Below, piece after piece: positions 14,560 to 23,331 of a stretch of 53,577 nucleotides of DNA. Under the pieces are notes generated by a model that was not told the origin of the DNA, did no database searches, and saw only the letters and a list, made by a program, of their open reading frames with translations. Source of the DNA: an uncultured Bacillota bacterium (lineage in GTDB: Bacteria; Bacillota; Dethiobacteria; DTU022; UBA8154); assembly GCA_937973635.1 (NCBI GenBank), contig CALJJZ010000041.1, positions 1 through 53,577 of the forward strand, read 5' to 3'. Numbering within the stretch: position 1 is the first letter of the stretch; every line of letters starts with the position of its first letter. The position numbers were made by a program, and so were the translations under genes.

Positions 14560-16617
14560 CTAGCCGAGTCCCAAAAGGGTCCCCACCTGGTAGACCAGGA
14601 CGGCCATCAGCCAGCCCAGGACCAGGCTGTAGCCCACGGCAAAAGACATCCAGCCCCAGGAGTTTGTCTCCCGTTTAATGGCAGCAATAGAGGCGATGCA
14701 GGGGATATAGATCAGCGTCATGACCATAAAAGCGTAGGCAGACAGAGGTGTCCAGTGCTGGGCGATTGCGCTGCTCAGACCCGCTTCTCCCATACCGTAA
14801 ACTACACCCAGCGTGCCCACCACAACCTCCTTAGCCAGGATACCGAAGATTAAAGCAGCTGCTGCTTCCCAGGTGCCAAAGCCGGCAGGTTTAAAAACGG
14901 GGGCCACAAAACTTCCGATTCTTCCCAGGATGCTCTCCTGGCTGGCGTACTCCACCCCGGCAGGCAGGCTGGAAAGGACCCAGACCAGGATTACCACGGC
15001 AACGATAATGGTGCCGGCTTTACGCACAAAAGCGCTGCCCCGCTCCCACATGTGGAGCAAAGTGCTTTTAAGGGTGGGCATCCTGTAAGGGGGCAGTTCC
15101 AGCACAAAATGGGAGCTTTCGCCTTTAAACAAGAAGCGTTTGAAGAGGACCCCCATGAGGATGGCCAGGACGATGCCTAAAAGATAAAGGGAAAAGATAA
15201 CCATACCCTGCCTTGCACCGAAAAAGGCCCCGGCAAACAGGACGTATACGGGCAGGCGGGCAGCGCAGGACATGAGGGGGTTAATTAAAATGGTAATTAT
15301 GCGGTCGTTTTTATTTTCCAGCGTGCGCGTGGCCATAATGGCGGGGGTGTTGCAGCCAAAGCCAATCAAAAGGGGGATGAAAGATTTGCCGTGCAGGCCC
15401 AGGGCGTGCATAAAACGGTCCACGATATACGCTGCGCGGGCCATGTAGCCGCTGTCTTCCAGGAGGGAGATGGCAAAGAACAGCAGGAAGATGGGAGGGA
15501 TAAAGACCAGGACCGCACCAACTCCAGCAATGATACCGTCTCCCACCAGGGAAGAGATTAGTTCCCCCGCACCGAGGGCTGCCAATAATGAGCCTAGAAC
15601 CTCGCCGAGCCACTCAAAGAGCTCCTCTGTCCAGCCAATAAGGGGATCACCAAGTTTGAAAGTAAATTGAAACATGGCCCACATGGCTAAAAGGAAGATG
15701 GGGATCCCCAGGTAGCGGTTGGTAACGACGCGGTCGATCTTATCCGAGATGGAGAGCCGTTCTTCAGCGCTCCTGCGGCGGATAACCACTTCCCTGGCAA
15801 GGCCACCAATAAAGCCGTAGCGGCGGTCTGCGAGCAGCGATTCCATATCCTCCCCCCACACTGCCTCCAGCTTTTTTACAGCCTCGTGGCGGCGGTTTAA
15901 AAGGGGGGCCAGCCTTTGGTGCCTCTGCAGCTCTTTTAGGATAAACTCGTCACCCTCTAGTACCTTGACTGCCAGCCAGCGGGGGGCATATTTTTCTGCC
16001 AGATCAGGGGAGGCAAGGATCTCTTTTTCCAGCACAGCCAGCTCCTTTTCCATCTCCTCGCCGTAGTTGAGACGTAAGGGCAGGATCTCTTTTTCCCCGG
16101 CTGCCTTAAGCGCCATTGCCACCAGCTCTTTCATTCCCTGGTTGCGTGTAGCCACCGTCGGCACCACCGGCACAGCCAACAGTCTCGACAGCTCGCCCAC
16201 GTTAATTTCCATCTGCCTGGCACCCAGTTCGTCGGACATGTTCAGGGCAACCACCACGTTGGCCCCCAGCTCCAGAAGCTGGACAGTAAGGTAAAGGTTG
16301 CGCTCCAGGTTGGTGGCGTCAACAATATTGACTACCACGTCGGGTTTTTGGAAGAGGAGATAATTGCGGGCTACCGCTTCATCTTCCGCATAAGCGCTGA
16401 GGCTATAGGTGCCAGGCAGGTCCACCACCTGCACTGTGTACTCTCCGGATTGGAATTGTCCTTCCTTTTTTTCTACCGTGACACCGGGCCAGTTCCCTAC
16501 GTGCTGCCTCGCCCCTGTTAAAGCATTAAAAACAGTGGTTTTACCTGAATTTGGGTTTCCGGCCAAAGCCAGCACAATTTTTTTGCTTTCCTTTCTTGCC
16601 TTTTGGAGCACTTCCAT
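14560..16617 (-). CDS. feoB: ferrous iron transporter FeoB
   Basis: A 685-residue GTPase-permease for Fe2+ uptake. The N-terminal G domain carries [36 protein letters not shown] (G1 and switch), [11 protein letters not shown] (G3) and ALNMSDE (NxxD, G4). A helical segment follows, then the membrane part from about residue 300 with two Gate-like blocks ([42 protein letters not shown] and the C-terminal half). Length and order fit the family. It follows two feoA genes, with a Fur-like box in front of the first. Confidence 0.97.
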   Translation of the reverse strand: MEVLQKARKESKKIVLALAGNPNSGKTTVFNALTGARQHVGNWPGVTVEKKEGQFQSGEYTVQVVDLPGTYSLSAYAEDEAVARNYLLFQKPDVVVNIVDATNLERNLYLTVQLLELGANVVVALNMSDELGARQMEINVGELSRLLAVPVVPTVATRNQGMKELVAMALKAAGEKEILPLRLNYGEEMEKELAVLEKEILASPDLAEKYAPRWLAVKVLEGDEFILKELQRHQRLAPLLNRRHEAVKKLEAVWGEDMESLLADRRYGFIGGLAREVVIRRRSAEERLSISDKIDRVVTNRYLGIPIFLLAMWAMFQFTFKLGDPLIGWTEELFEWLGEVLGSLLAALGAGELISSLVGDGIIAGVGAVLVFIPPIFLLFFAISLLEDSGYMARAAYIVDRFMHALGLHGKSFIPLLIGFGCNTPAIMATRTLENKNDRIITILINPLMSCAARLPVYVLFAGAFFGARQGMVIFSLYLLGIVLAILMGVLFKRFLFKGESSHFVLELPPYRMPTLKSTLLHMWERGSAFVRKAGTIIVAVVILVWVLSSLPAGVEYASQESILGRIGSFVAPVFKPAGFGTWEAAAALIFGILAKEVVVGTLGVVYGMGEAGLSSAIAQHWTPLSAYAFMVMTLIYIPCIASIAAIKRETNSWGWMSFAVGYSLVLGWLMAVLVYQVGTLLGLG

Positions 16618-16668
16618 ACTGGTTTTCGCCTCCTCTACTTAAGCAAGTCTTGACACCATTGGGAAAAG

Positions 16669-16908
16669 TCAGCTTCCTTCCTCCACCATAATCTTCAGGG
16701 CCATTGCGCGGGCGATAGCCAGGCGCCCCTCGCCGATGGAGATAATCAGCGGGCTGCCCGCATCGTTTTTAACAACATCTATTTTTGTTCCGTGAAGCAG
16801 GCCCAAATTATTTAACCGCTGGCGCAAGTCCTTTGTCCCGTGAAGATCTCTGACCACGGCGCTACAGCCAGCCCGTAGGAAACCCAGGGGTAAAATATGG
16901 CCCCTCAT
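16669..16908 (-). CDS. feoA: FeoA family protein (second copy)
   Basis: This 79-residue SH3-like small protein belongs to the FeoA family, which assists FeoB. The core LGFLRAGCSAVVRDLHGTKDLRQRLNNLGLLHGTKIDVVKNDAGSPLIISIGEGRLAIARAMA follows the family pattern of a turn with LxxLGLxxGT. It overlaps the first feoA by four bases (ATGA) and precedes feoB by about 50 bases. The N-terminus is unusually short and hydrophobic, and its Cys15 is not a typical family feature. Confidence 0.9.
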   Translation of the reverse strand: MRGHILPLGFLRAGCSAVVRDLHGTKDLRQRLNNLGLLHGTKIDVVKNDAGSPLIISIGEGRLAIARAMALKIMVEEGS

Positions 16909-17156
16909 AGCGGCTGCACCTCCACCAAAATACAGGCTGCTTCTCCTTTCCTGAGGCTGAGATGGTAACCTTTCACCAGTATCTCCATGGGATCACCAAG
17001 GGGGGCTATCCCCTGCACGCAGATATCTGTCCCGGGGGTAACCCCCATTTCCAGGATACGGCGGCGGACCGGGTTTTTGGCTGTTATACGCATGACCCGG
17101 CCCCCTTCTCCTTTTTTTAGCTCGCTCAGGGTTTTAGTGATTAACAGCCTTTCCAT
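16905..17156 (-). CDS. feoA: FeoA family protein (first copy)
   Basis: This is an 83-residue FeoA with LSELKKGEGGRVMRITAKNPVRRRILEMGVTPGTDICVQGIAPLGDPMEILVKGYHLSLRKGEA. I place the start at the ATG at 17156. GGAGG lies about 14 bases upstream, rather far, so the exact start is uncertain. An upstream in-frame ATG at 17273 would add 39 residues, run through the Fur-like box and give a FeoA much longer than the family norm; I reject it. The 3' end overlaps the second feoA. Confidence 0.9.
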   Translation of the reverse strand: MERLLITKTLSELKKGEGGRVMRITAKNPVRRRILEMGVTPGTDICVQGIAPLGDPMEILVKGYHLSLRKGEAACILVEVQPL

Positions 17157-17216
17157 GTTAACTGGCTTTACCTCCTTCAAGATGTCAGTCCTTACGCAAA
17201 CAAACGTGGCAGTATT

Positions 17217-17235
17217 AATAATGAATTTCATTTTC
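17217..17235 (-). promoter_or_regulatory. Fur-like box upstream of feoAAB
   Basis: The stretch AATAATGAATTTCATTTTC matches the Fur consensus at 14 of 19 positions and contains a perfect AATGAA-T-TTCATT inverted repeat. It lies about 60 bases before the feoA start codon, in the gap between feoA and the divergent cobalamin riboswitch. AATGAAATTC is shared with the box before the NEAT gene. Confidence 0.65.
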
Positions 17236-17320
17236 ATCATACTTAGTTTAGCCTTTCCGGTAGGGTTTGTCAAGGGTTTAGGTTGCTAAAATTTTGAGCC
17301 ATAATTTAAGCAAAAAATGA

Positions 17321-17348
17321 TTGCTTTTGTCGCTGGTAATGGTAAAAT
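17321..17348 (+). promoter_or_regulatory. probable promoter of the cobalamin riboswitch transcript
   Basis: TTGCTT (17321-17326) and TAAAAT (17343-17348) are 16 bases apart, about 35 bases before the first conserved riboswitch element. Both hexamers are imperfect matches to the housekeeping consensus. Confidence 0.4.
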
Positions 17349-17382
17349 AAAAAGGTAAAAAATTAAATCTGTTTCACTTTCC

Positions 17383-17540
17383 AGGTGCCCTCTATCTATG
17401 AGGGAGAATAGGGAATTAGGTGCAAAGCCTAAACGGGCCCGCCACTGTAAAGGGGAGCTGTTGCTCAAAAGCCACTCCGCAAGGGGGAAGGCGGCAGCAA
17501 ACGATGAACCTGAGTCAGGAGACCTGCCTGGGAAGGTAAG
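17383..17540 (+). promoter_or_regulatory. cobalamin (B12) riboswitch
   Basis: Conserved elements of the adenosylcobalamin riboswitch appear in order. An AGGTGCC start stem is followed by GAGAATAGGGAA, GGTGCAAAGCCTAAACGG, the B12 box (GCCCGCCACTGTAA), AAAGCCACT, then GATGAACCTGAGTCAGGAGACC and the closing CCTG. The expression platform ends in an intrinsic terminator at 17587-17615, so high cobalamin should stop transcription of the two downstream genes. Confidence 0.93.
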
Positions 17541-17586
17541 CTGCTTGCGCGAACAAAGCAGGCTTATGCGTTTGGATGTTGGAAAG

Positions 17587-17615
17587 TCCACGCTATTATC
17601 AGCGTGGATTTTTTT
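17587..17615 (+). terminator. riboswitch-controlled intrinsic terminator
   Basis: TCCACGCT-ATTATC-AGCGTGGA forms an eight-base-pair stem with a six-base loop, followed directly by seven Ts. It lies between the riboswitch core and the dehydrogenase start codon (17655), the standard OFF-switch arrangement. A possible in-frame GTG at 17604 falls inside this hairpin and cannot be the real start. Confidence 0.9.
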
Positions 17616-17654
17616 GTTAATAAGGCGGATCGCGGTAAAGAAGGAGGTGAAAAG

Positions 17655-18689
17655 GTGAAAGCAGCGATCCTAGAAGGCAGAAGAAAGCTAAAGATCAGGG
17701 AGCTGCCCCTGCCCCGGTGTGGCGATGATGAGGCCATTATCAGGGTGGAGGCGTGCGGGATCTGCCGCACCGACCTGAAGTGCTATGAAGACGGCCAGCG
17801 CGATCTCACACTCCCCCGGATCTTGGGACATGAACTTGCGGGAACAGTATACGTTGCGGGCAAAAAAGTAAAAGGCGTGCAGCCCGGCATGAGAGTACAG
17901 GTTGCACCTGGCCTTAGTTGTGGCGCTTGCCGTTACTGCCAGCAAGGACGAGACAATCTCTGCCATGAGCTGAAAATAGTGGGTTTCAACTACGACGGTG
18001 GTTTTGCCCAGTATATGGTCGTCCCGGCCCGGGGTTTGGAACGGGGCATCTTGAAAGAAATAGCCCCTTCCCTTTCCTTCGCTGAAGCCAGCCTGACCGA
18101 GCCTCTGGCCTGCTGTATCCATATGCAGGAGGCGCTGGGCCTGGCCCCCGGAGAGAGTATCTTGATTTCTGGTTGCGGGCGCCTGGGAATTTTAAATGCC
18201 AAACTAGCCATGCTGCGTGGGGCCGAAAAAGTTATCCTCCTTGAGCCTGCAGAGCAGCGCCGTGAGCTGGCTTCCCGCTTGGGGATGTTTTATTGCCTGG
18301 ATGGGGCAAATGCCAATGTGGTGGAGGAAATCCGCCGCCTTACCGGAGGGCAAGGGGTAGATCTGGCTATACCCTGCTGCCCTGATCCTGCAGCACTAGA
18401 AACTAGCCTGCAAGCCCTGGCCAAAGGAGGCAGGCTCGGTTTTTTCAGCGGCCTGCTCCCGGAAAAGTTACCCCTTAACTTCAACCTGATCCATTATAAA
18501 GAAATAACCGTTATCGGAGGCTATGGCTGCACCCTTAAAGACAACCGGGCAGCTCTGGATCTTTTGGCCTCAGGGGCCATTGAAGTTAAAGAGATCCTAA
18601 CTAGAGAAATATCCCTGGAGGAGGTGGAGGCGGGGCTCTCCATGATCAGGGAGATGGCCGCACTTTCTGTAATCATAACCTTTAACTGA
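17655..18689 (+). CDS. zinc-dependent medium-chain alcohol dehydrogenase, B12-riboswitch controlled
   Basis: A 344-residue member of the medium-chain dehydrogenase family (threonine/sorbitol dehydrogenase-like). The start is GTG 17655 with AAGGAGG eight bases upstream. Catalytic zinc ligands are Cys34 (VEACGICRTD) and the GHE motif at His59-Glu60; structural zinc cysteines are 89, 92, 95 and 103. The Rossmann loop reads ISGCGRLGILNAKLAMLRGAEKVILLEP, with a Glu after the strand favouring NAD. The substrate is unknown. The upstream cobalamin riboswitch implies that the product is needed when cobalamin is scarce, for example in cobamide synthesis or a B12-independent route. The TrpD-like gene follows after about 40 bases. 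Confidence 0.9.
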   Translation: MKAAILEGRRKLKIRELPLPRCGDDEAIIRVEACGICRTDLKCYEDGQRDLTLPRILGHELAGTVYVAGKKVKGVQPGMRVQVAPGLSCGACRYCQQGRDNLCHELKIVGFNYDGGFAQYMVVPARGLERGILKEIAPSLSFAEASLTEPLACCIHMQEALGLAPGESILISGCGRLGILNAKLAMLRGAEKVILLEPAEQRRELASRLGMFYCLDGANANVVEEIRRLTGGQGVDLAIPCCPDPAALETSLQALAKGGRLGFFSGLLPEKLPLNFNLIHYKEITVIGGYGCTLKDNRAALDLLASGAIEVKEILTREISLEEVEAGLSMIREMAALSVIITFN

Positions 18690-18728
18690 TGCTGTTTAAA
18701 GTAAAATGACAACAGAGGAGGTATTAAC

Positions 18729-19832
18729 GTGGTAAAGAGTGAACTAAAGGATTTTGGCGCCGTTGTTTCCAGACTGATCCAAAAAGAAGACTTAAGCAGG
18801 GAAGAATGCCGGGAGATGTTTTACGCCGTCTTGAACAATGCCCCTACAGAGATGCACCAGGGCGCCTTCCTCGCAGCCCTAGCCGCCAAAGGCGAGACGG
18901 CAGAGGAGATCGCGGGAGCCTGGGAAGCTATCTATAGCCTGGATACAGTTAAAGTAAAGTTGGAAGGGCAAAAGACCCCCGTAGAAAACTGTGGGACAGG
19001 TATGGATGCGCTGAAGACCTTTAATATCAGCACCGCCGCCTCCATTGTCGCCGCTGCCGGGGGCGTCACCATGGCCAAACACGGCGCCCGGGCCATTACC
19101 TCGACCTGTGGCACCGTGGACATCCTGGAGGAGTTGGGCGTAGATGTGGAATGCGAACCGGAGATTGTAAAAAAAAGCATAGAACAGGCTGGCATCGGCA
19201 TTTTTAACGGCATGAGCCCCAAAGTCCACCCCGTGGCGCTGGGGCGCATCCTCTCCCAGATTTCCTTTGGTACAGTATTAAATATCGCCGCTTCCCTGGC
19301 CAACCCGGTCCTGCCTCGCTACGCAGTGAGAGGAGTATATGCCCCTGAGCTGCTGCAGCAGGTACCGCAGATCATGAGGGAAACCGGCTACTGCAGGGCC
19401 CTCGTTGTCCATGGCCTCTGTGCAGACGGGAGAAGGGGCATGGACGAAGCCTCCACTCTGGGGGAGACGCTGGTAGCTGAACTTAAAGAAGACGGCAGCA
19501 TCCACCGTTACTCTTTCTTCCCTGAAGACCTGGGCATAAAGAGAGGACAAGTAGAGGAGCTGCGGCCTGCCGCCGAGATAAAAACGGAAGCAGGGCGCAT
19601 GGTACGGCTTTTAAGCGGCGCGGCAAACGGCGCCAGACGGGACATCGTTTGTCTCAACGGCGGGCTCATCCTCTACCTCATGGGCCTCAGCGGGTCCATT
19701 AAAGAGGGCTATCACGATTCCCTAGAAATTATCCGTTCCGGCAGGGCCATCCAGAAGCTCCAGGAGTGGGTAAAAGTACAAAACAGAGATCCAGAGACAG
19801 GCCTTGCCCGGCTCCGCAACTTTATGGAGTAG
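18729..19832 (+). CDS. divergent TrpD-family (anthranilate phosphoribosyltransferase-like) protein
   Basis: A 367-residue protein of the nucleoside phosphorylase/TrpD fold, starting at GTG 18729 behind GAGGAGG. The N-terminal helical domain is followed by the phosphoribosyl-diphosphate loop region NCGTGMDALKTFNISTAASIVAAAGG (residues 87-112) and MAKHGARAITSTCGTVDILEELG. True TrpD has GTGGD and KHGxR..SS; here GTGMD and an altered anthranilate region (GRILSQISFGTVLNIAAS for the usual R..LG.RTxFN) suggest a different acceptor. It is about 20-30 residues longer than TrpD. No trp genes are nearby. Position behind a B12 riboswitch makes transfer of phosphoribose to a cobamide lower-ligand base an attractive but untested idea. 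Confidence 0.82.
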   Translation: MVKSELKDFGAVVSRLIQKEDLSREECREMFYAVLNNAPTEMHQGAFLAALAAKGETAEEIAGAWEAIYSLDTVKVKLEGQKTPVENCGTGMDALKTFNISTAASIVAAAGGVTMAKHGARAITSTCGTVDILEELGVDVECEPEIVKKSIEQAGIGIFNGMSPKVHPVALGRILSQISFGTVLNIAASLANPVLPRYAVRGVYAPELLQQVPQIMRETGYCRALVVHGLCADGRRGMDEASTLGETLVAELKEDGSIHRYSFFPEDLGIKRGQVEELRPAAEIKTEAGRMVRLLSGAANGARRDIVCLNGGLILYLMGLSGSIKEGYHDSLEIIRSGRAIQKLQEWVKVQNRDPETGLARLRNFME

Positions 19833-19856
19833 TACCGCAGCTGCCAGAGGGCGGGG

Positions 19857-20687
19857 TTATCTGCCGGCAAGCCTCACGGGGGAGAAACGAAAAAGGAGCC
19901 AAGCAATGAGTGAAAGGAGCGGTATCCCTAAAAGTCCGACCGGATTGGCCCAGAGCATGGAAGCGCTGGGGATAAAGGAGCCGCCCAGGAATACAGTCCC
20001 GTTTAAAACACCGTGGGCAAAACCCACCACCACAGCGCTACCGGACTTAAGCCTTAACCAGGTGAAAATTGCCCCCATGGGAATAACGGCAATGGTCATG
20101 GTGATTACACCCAGGTATGGGTTTTCCGGGAAGTTATGGCCCATCAAGACCACCGGGGCATGCCAGAGCCCCCAGATAACACCGCCCACCACAATGGCAT
20201 ACCAAAGGCCCCCGGGGAGGAGCTTGTTCAGCAGGTAGCCGCGCCAGCCGAATTCCTCGCCGAAGCCAAAGATGATGTTCTGCACTGGCCCCAGAATAAA
20301 AACCAGCAGCACTATCTGCCAGACGGGCCATTGCAGATCAGGGGCAAGGCGGCTAAAGCCCTCCGCCAGGCCCACATACTCGGCGAAACCAAAACCCCAG
20401 CTTAGCAGGGAGTGGAGCAGATGGTAACCCACCATGAGCAGGTAAGCCAGTAGGTAGTACCTAAGCCCGCCGAACCTGAAACCGTATTCCCGGAAGCTGC
20501 CCTTTTCTTTCAGGATCAACCCCGCAGCTACCAGGGCGGGGATGAACATCTGCAGAGGCACAAGGGCCCTAGCCGAGGCAGAGGCATAGCCCCCCTGCAG
20601 GTAGACAAACAGGTTTAAAACAAAAGTAACGGCATAAACAACAACTACAAAGAGAAACACGTTCTTCCTGTCCTGGGGCGTCATCAT
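19857..20687 (-). CDS. CPBP family intramembrane metalloprotease
   Basis: A 276-residue membrane protein with about eight helices and the Abi/CPBP (Rce1-like) motifs: FGEEFGWRGYL (EExxxR), WGLWHAPVVLMGH (HxxxP region) and FAHGVLNG. Family members cleave prenylated peptides, process bacteriocins or act in surface maturation; the substrate here is unknown. It is convergent with the TrpD-like gene, their ends 24 bases apart, and no terminator-like hairpin was noticed between them. Confidence 0.88.
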   Translation of the reverse strand: MMTPQDRKNVFLFVVVVYAVTFVLNLFVYLQGGYASASARALVPLQMFIPALVAAGLILKEKGSFREYGFRFGGLRYYLLAYLLMVGYHLLHSLLSWGFGFAEYVGLAEGFSRLAPDLQWPVWQIVLLVFILGPVQNIIFGFGEEFGWRGYLLNKLLPGGLWYAIVVGGVIWGLWHAPVVLMGHNFPENPYLGVITMTIAVIPMGAIFTWLRLKSGSAVVVGFAHGVLNGTVFLGGSFIPSASMLWANPVGLLGIPLLSLIAWLLFRFSPVRLAGR

Positions 20688-20725
20688 CTTTTCTCCTCAT
20701 TTAATTGTTTGGCCGCCTTCCAGCC

Positions 20726-21031
20726 TTAAATTTTTACCGCCGTCCCGTAGGCAATAATCTCCGCCATGCCCCCGGCAACCTGGGCGGAGGAAAACTGGAT
20801 GCCCATAATACCGTTGGCACCTAGCTTTTTTGCTTCTGCAACCATCTCCTCCAGCGCCGCCTGCCGCACCCTTTGCATCAGCTCCGAGTACTCCTTAACT
20901 TCGCCGCCCACCAGGTTTTTCAGGGCAGCCATAATATCCCTGCCTACATGCACTGCCCGCACCTTGCTGCCCATGACCAAACCCAGCACTTCGTAATCCA
21001 CGTTGTTCAGCACTGTCGTCGTTAAAATCAT
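20726..21031 (-). CDS. YbjQ/DUF74 family protein
   Basis: This 101-residue protein matches the YbjQ (heavy-metal-binding-like, DUF74) family: VMGSKVRAVHVGRDIMAALKNLVGGEVKEYSELMQRVRQAALEEMVAEAKKLGANGIMGIQFSSAQVAGGMAEIIAYGTAVKI. Family proteins form pentameric rings; their biochemical role is unclear. It precedes the CPBP protease gene by about 38 bases on the same strand and could be co-transcribed with it. Confidence 0.9.
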   Translation of the reverse strand: MILTTTVLNNVDYEVLGLVMGSKVRAVHVGRDIMAALKNLVGGEVKEYSELMQRVRQAALEEMVAEAKKLGANGIMGIQFSSAQVAGGMAEIIAYGTAVKI

Positions 21032-21084
21032 TGCACAAACCTCCCTCAGTTTATTATATTGCCTTAATTTCCCCTGTTATGTTT

Positions 21085-21846
21085 TTAAAAATCTTTCTTA
21101 CACCAGTAGTAGACCCCCACTGCAAAAAACAGGTACCCCGCTACCAGGATGAGCAAAAGCGCCGGCCAGGGGAAAGCTCCATGCAGCCAGTAACGGACTC
21201 CTTTCATCTGGTAGAACAGGGAATACTGGGCCAGGCCCCGGGAAAACCCCGGCAGGGAGGCCAGCCCCCAAAAGACAGCAGCCGCTACCCCCGCTTTAAC
21301 GGGATCGGGAATGAGGACAGAAAAGAGGGCCGTTCCCAGGTAAACAACGGCAACCCCGGCAAACACTAGAAACACAGAGACAACGAAGGCCCCAGTCTGA
21401 AGTGTGTAGCCTTTTAATGCTGAAACAAACAAAAGCAAAAGCGTGGAGATCCCCATAGCCAGGGCAAGGAGGAAAAGGCCGGCTGCGGCCTTTGTGGCAT
21501 ATATCTGCCGCCGCGAAAGGGGCTTGCTGAGCAAAAAGGGCGCCGTGCCGTAAGACGCCTCCCCGGCCAGGGTGCCCATGCCCAGCACAATGGCTGTAAG
21601 GGAAGCAAGCTGGGTCAGGTTCTTGGCCGTCCATTGGCTCCAGGCGTAATTGTCATAACTGGCATAAATAAAAGCCAGCTCTGCCGGGTTTACGTAAGGG
21701 GCAAGGTCCATGCCGCGCAGGATCTCCCCGGTAAGGTCATACAGCAGGGGGATAACGATTGCCAAAGCACTCAGGATGGCGAGGGCAATCCAAAATTTTA
21801 TCCTGTTCTCCATAAGTTCCTTTATAAACAAAGCAGCATTAAGCAT
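21085..21846 (-). CDS. ABC-2 type permease
   Basis: A 253-residue permease with six membrane helices; the cytosolic N-terminus MLNAALFIKELMENRIKFWIAL is typical of ABC-2 exporters. The block LAGEASYGTAPFLLSKPLSRRQIYATKAAAG is the conserved loop before the third helix. It partners the ATPase encoded two bases upstream and is the last gene of the YtrA-type regulator operon. This group is often linked to antibiotic or envelope-stress resistance in Firmicutes; the exported compound is unknown. Confidence 0.88.
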   Translation of the reverse strand: MLNAALFIKELMENRIKFWIALAILSALAIVIPLLYDLTGEILRGMDLAPYVNPAELAFIYASYDNYAWSQWTAKNLTQLASLTAIVLGMGTLAGEASYGTAPFLLSKPLSRRQIYATKAAAGLFLLALAMGISTLLLLFVSALKGYTLQTGAFVVSVFLVFAGVAVVYLGTALFSVLIPDPVKAGVAAAVFWGLASLPGFSRGLAQYSLFYQMKGVRYWLHGAFPWPALLLILVAGYLFFAVGVYYWCKKDF

Positions 21847-21847
21847 T

Positions 21848-22738
21848 TTAGCGCCCCTCCCCTGTATAACGCAGAAATATATCCTCCAGCTCCGGGCTAA
21901 TTATTTCCAGAACAAAATGGGGAACGGAGGCGCAGGCCTGCCAGATCTCTTCCAGCCCTGTGGATACGGAAAGGCGAAAGGCCCTGCCCTCCTGTTTGAC
22001 CTGCACAATGCCGGGATGACAGAAGAGGTCAGCAGGGGGCTCCTTTTGAAAGACCACCCGGATCTCTTTCTCCCGTTCCCGCAATTCGTCCAGCGAGCAG
22101 GTATGCACGAGCCTTCCTTTATGCATCAGCCCCACGCGGTCTGCCACCCGTTCCATCTCCTCCAGGTTATGGGAGGCCAGGAGCACCGTTTTCCCCGCGG
22201 CAACCATCTCCTGTAGCACCGCCTGGAAAAAAAGGCGGCGCTTTAGCGGATCAAAGCCGGTGGTCGGTTCGTCCAGCAGCAGCAGTTCGGGGCGGGGTGC
22301 CAGGGCCAGGATCAGGGCCAGCTGGTTTTTCTGGCCCTGGGAAAGCTGGTGCACTTTACTTTCCCCGGGAATTTGAAATTTCTCCATATATGCTTCCACC
22401 AGCCCGTCATCCCAGTTCCGGTAAAGGCCGCCGCAAAAACGCACAACCTGGCGCACGCTCATATAGCCGTAAATACGGGGTTCATCTCCCATATAACCCA
22501 CTTTCCGGCGGATCTCCGCCCCCCGGGAACGGATCTCCATACCTAAACAATAGCCCTCCCCGCCGGAAGGGTGGACCAGGCCGACCAGCATTTTAAGCAC
22601 CGTGCTCTTCCCCGCACCGTTGAGCCCCAGCAGGGCGAACACACTGCCAGCAGGCACTTCCAGATCCAGGCCGTCCACCGCCCTTTTTTCGCCGTAGTGC
22701 TTGCGCAAAGCCTTTGTCTGGACCGCCCAGTTATTCAT
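21848..22738 (-). CDS. ABC exporter ATP-binding protein
   Basis: This 296-residue ATPase has Walker A GLNGAGKST, signature LSQGQKNQLALILALA, Walker B ELLLLDEPTTGFDP and the switch His in LLASHNLEEMERVADRVG. A C-terminal extension of about 70 residues follows the nucleotide-binding domain, as in YtrB/CcmA-like exporters. Its start overlaps the GntR regulator gene by eight bases, and the permease gene follows after one base, so regulator, ATPase and permease form one translationally coupled unit. Confidence 0.95.
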   Translation of the reverse strand: MNNWAVQTKALRKHYGEKRAVDGLDLEVPAGSVFALLGLNGAGKSTVLKMLVGLVHPSGGEGYCLGMEIRSRGAEIRRKVGYMGDEPRIYGYMSVRQVVRFCGGLYRNWDDGLVEAYMEKFQIPGESKVHQLSQGQKNQLALILALAPRPELLLLDEPTTGFDPLKRRLFFQAVLQEMVAAGKTVLLASHNLEEMERVADRVGLMHKGRLVHTCSLDELREREKEIRVVFQKEPPADLFCHPGIVQVKQEGRAFRLSVSTGLEEIWQACASVPHFVLEIISPELEDIFLRYTGEGR

Positions 22739-23162
22739 TGCCTTTCTCTCCTTTCCCCCGTTGCAGGCGTGTTTCCCAGGCTTTGAGGCGCTCTCCCCAG
22801 AGCTCCTGCAGCTCTACAGGAGTAAACCTTAAATTAAAGGCCTCCACCAGTACCCTGTCAATCAGCCCCTGCACCTGGATCTTCCGCTCCTCCCTGCCCA
22901 GCAGGGGCTCAGCAGCACGGACAAAAGTGCCCCGCCCCTGCTCCGAACTGAGCAGGCCCTCCCGCTCAAGCTCGCTGTATGCCCGGGCCACCGTATTGGG
23001 GTTGACGGAAAGGGCTGCGGCCAGCTCGCGCACAGGCGGCAGCCTGTCGCCGGGCTTCAGCACCCCGCCGGCCACAGCCATTTTAAGCTGTTCCTTTAGC
23101 TGCAAGTATAAAGGCACCCCGCTGCGCGGATTTAAGTAAAACCAGTTGTAAATCATAGGCAA
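22731..23162 (-). CDS. GntR family regulator, YtrA type
   Basis: A 143-residue repressor. The N-terminal winged helix covers about residues 10-75 (GVPLYLQLKEQLKMAVAGGVLKPGDRLPPVRELAAALSVNPNTVARAYSELEREGLLSSEQGRGTFV), matching GntR proteins. The short C-terminal part of about 65 residues, mostly helical, is the YtrA-type dimerisation region without a ligand-binding domain. It is first in the operon with its own ABC exporter. A strong promoter followed by TGTATTAA repeats lies directly upstream and is the likely autoregulatory operator. Confidence 0.93.
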   Translation of the reverse strand: MPMIYNWFYLNPRSGVPLYLQLKEQLKMAVAGGVLKPGDRLPPVRELAAALSVNPNTVARAYSELEREGLLSSEQGRGTFVRAAEPLLGREERKIQVQGLIDRVLVEAFNLRFTPVELQELWGERLKAWETRLQRGKGEKGNE

Positions 23163-23204
23163 AACCTCATTGAATTTGAAGTTGTTGCGCGCAAAGGCAA
23201 GCCG

Positions 23205-23261
23205 TATTAAAGTGTATTAATGTATTAATACAATAATAGCAGCCAACCCCTTCCCTGTCAA
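23205..23261 (-). promoter_or_regulatory. promoter and operator of the YtrA-type operon
   Basis: On the minus strand TTGACA (23261-23256) and TATTAT (23238-23233) are 17 bases apart, a near-ideal housekeeping promoter. Immediately downstream, over the expected transcription start, is the perfect palindrome TGTATTAATACA (23221-23232). It is extended by a second TGTATTAA (23213-23220) and a GTATTAA (23204-23210). This layout fits repression by the GntR-type protein encoded next. Confidence 0.8.
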
Positions 23262-23331
23262 GGGCGAGAGCAAATTTTTCTCCCCTGCGCGGTTCTGAAG
23301 CAAGCAGGAGAATAGCCTGTTTCAGCTCAGC

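Noticed and set aside
17157-17273. N-terminal extension of the first FeoA to an ATG at 17273
   Set aside because: It would translate through the Fur-like box and give a 122-residue FeoA, well above the family length of about 75-85.
17604-17654. GTG start of the dehydrogenase at 17604
   Set aside because: The codon lies inside the terminator stem; the GTG at 17655 has a perfectly placed AAGGAGG.
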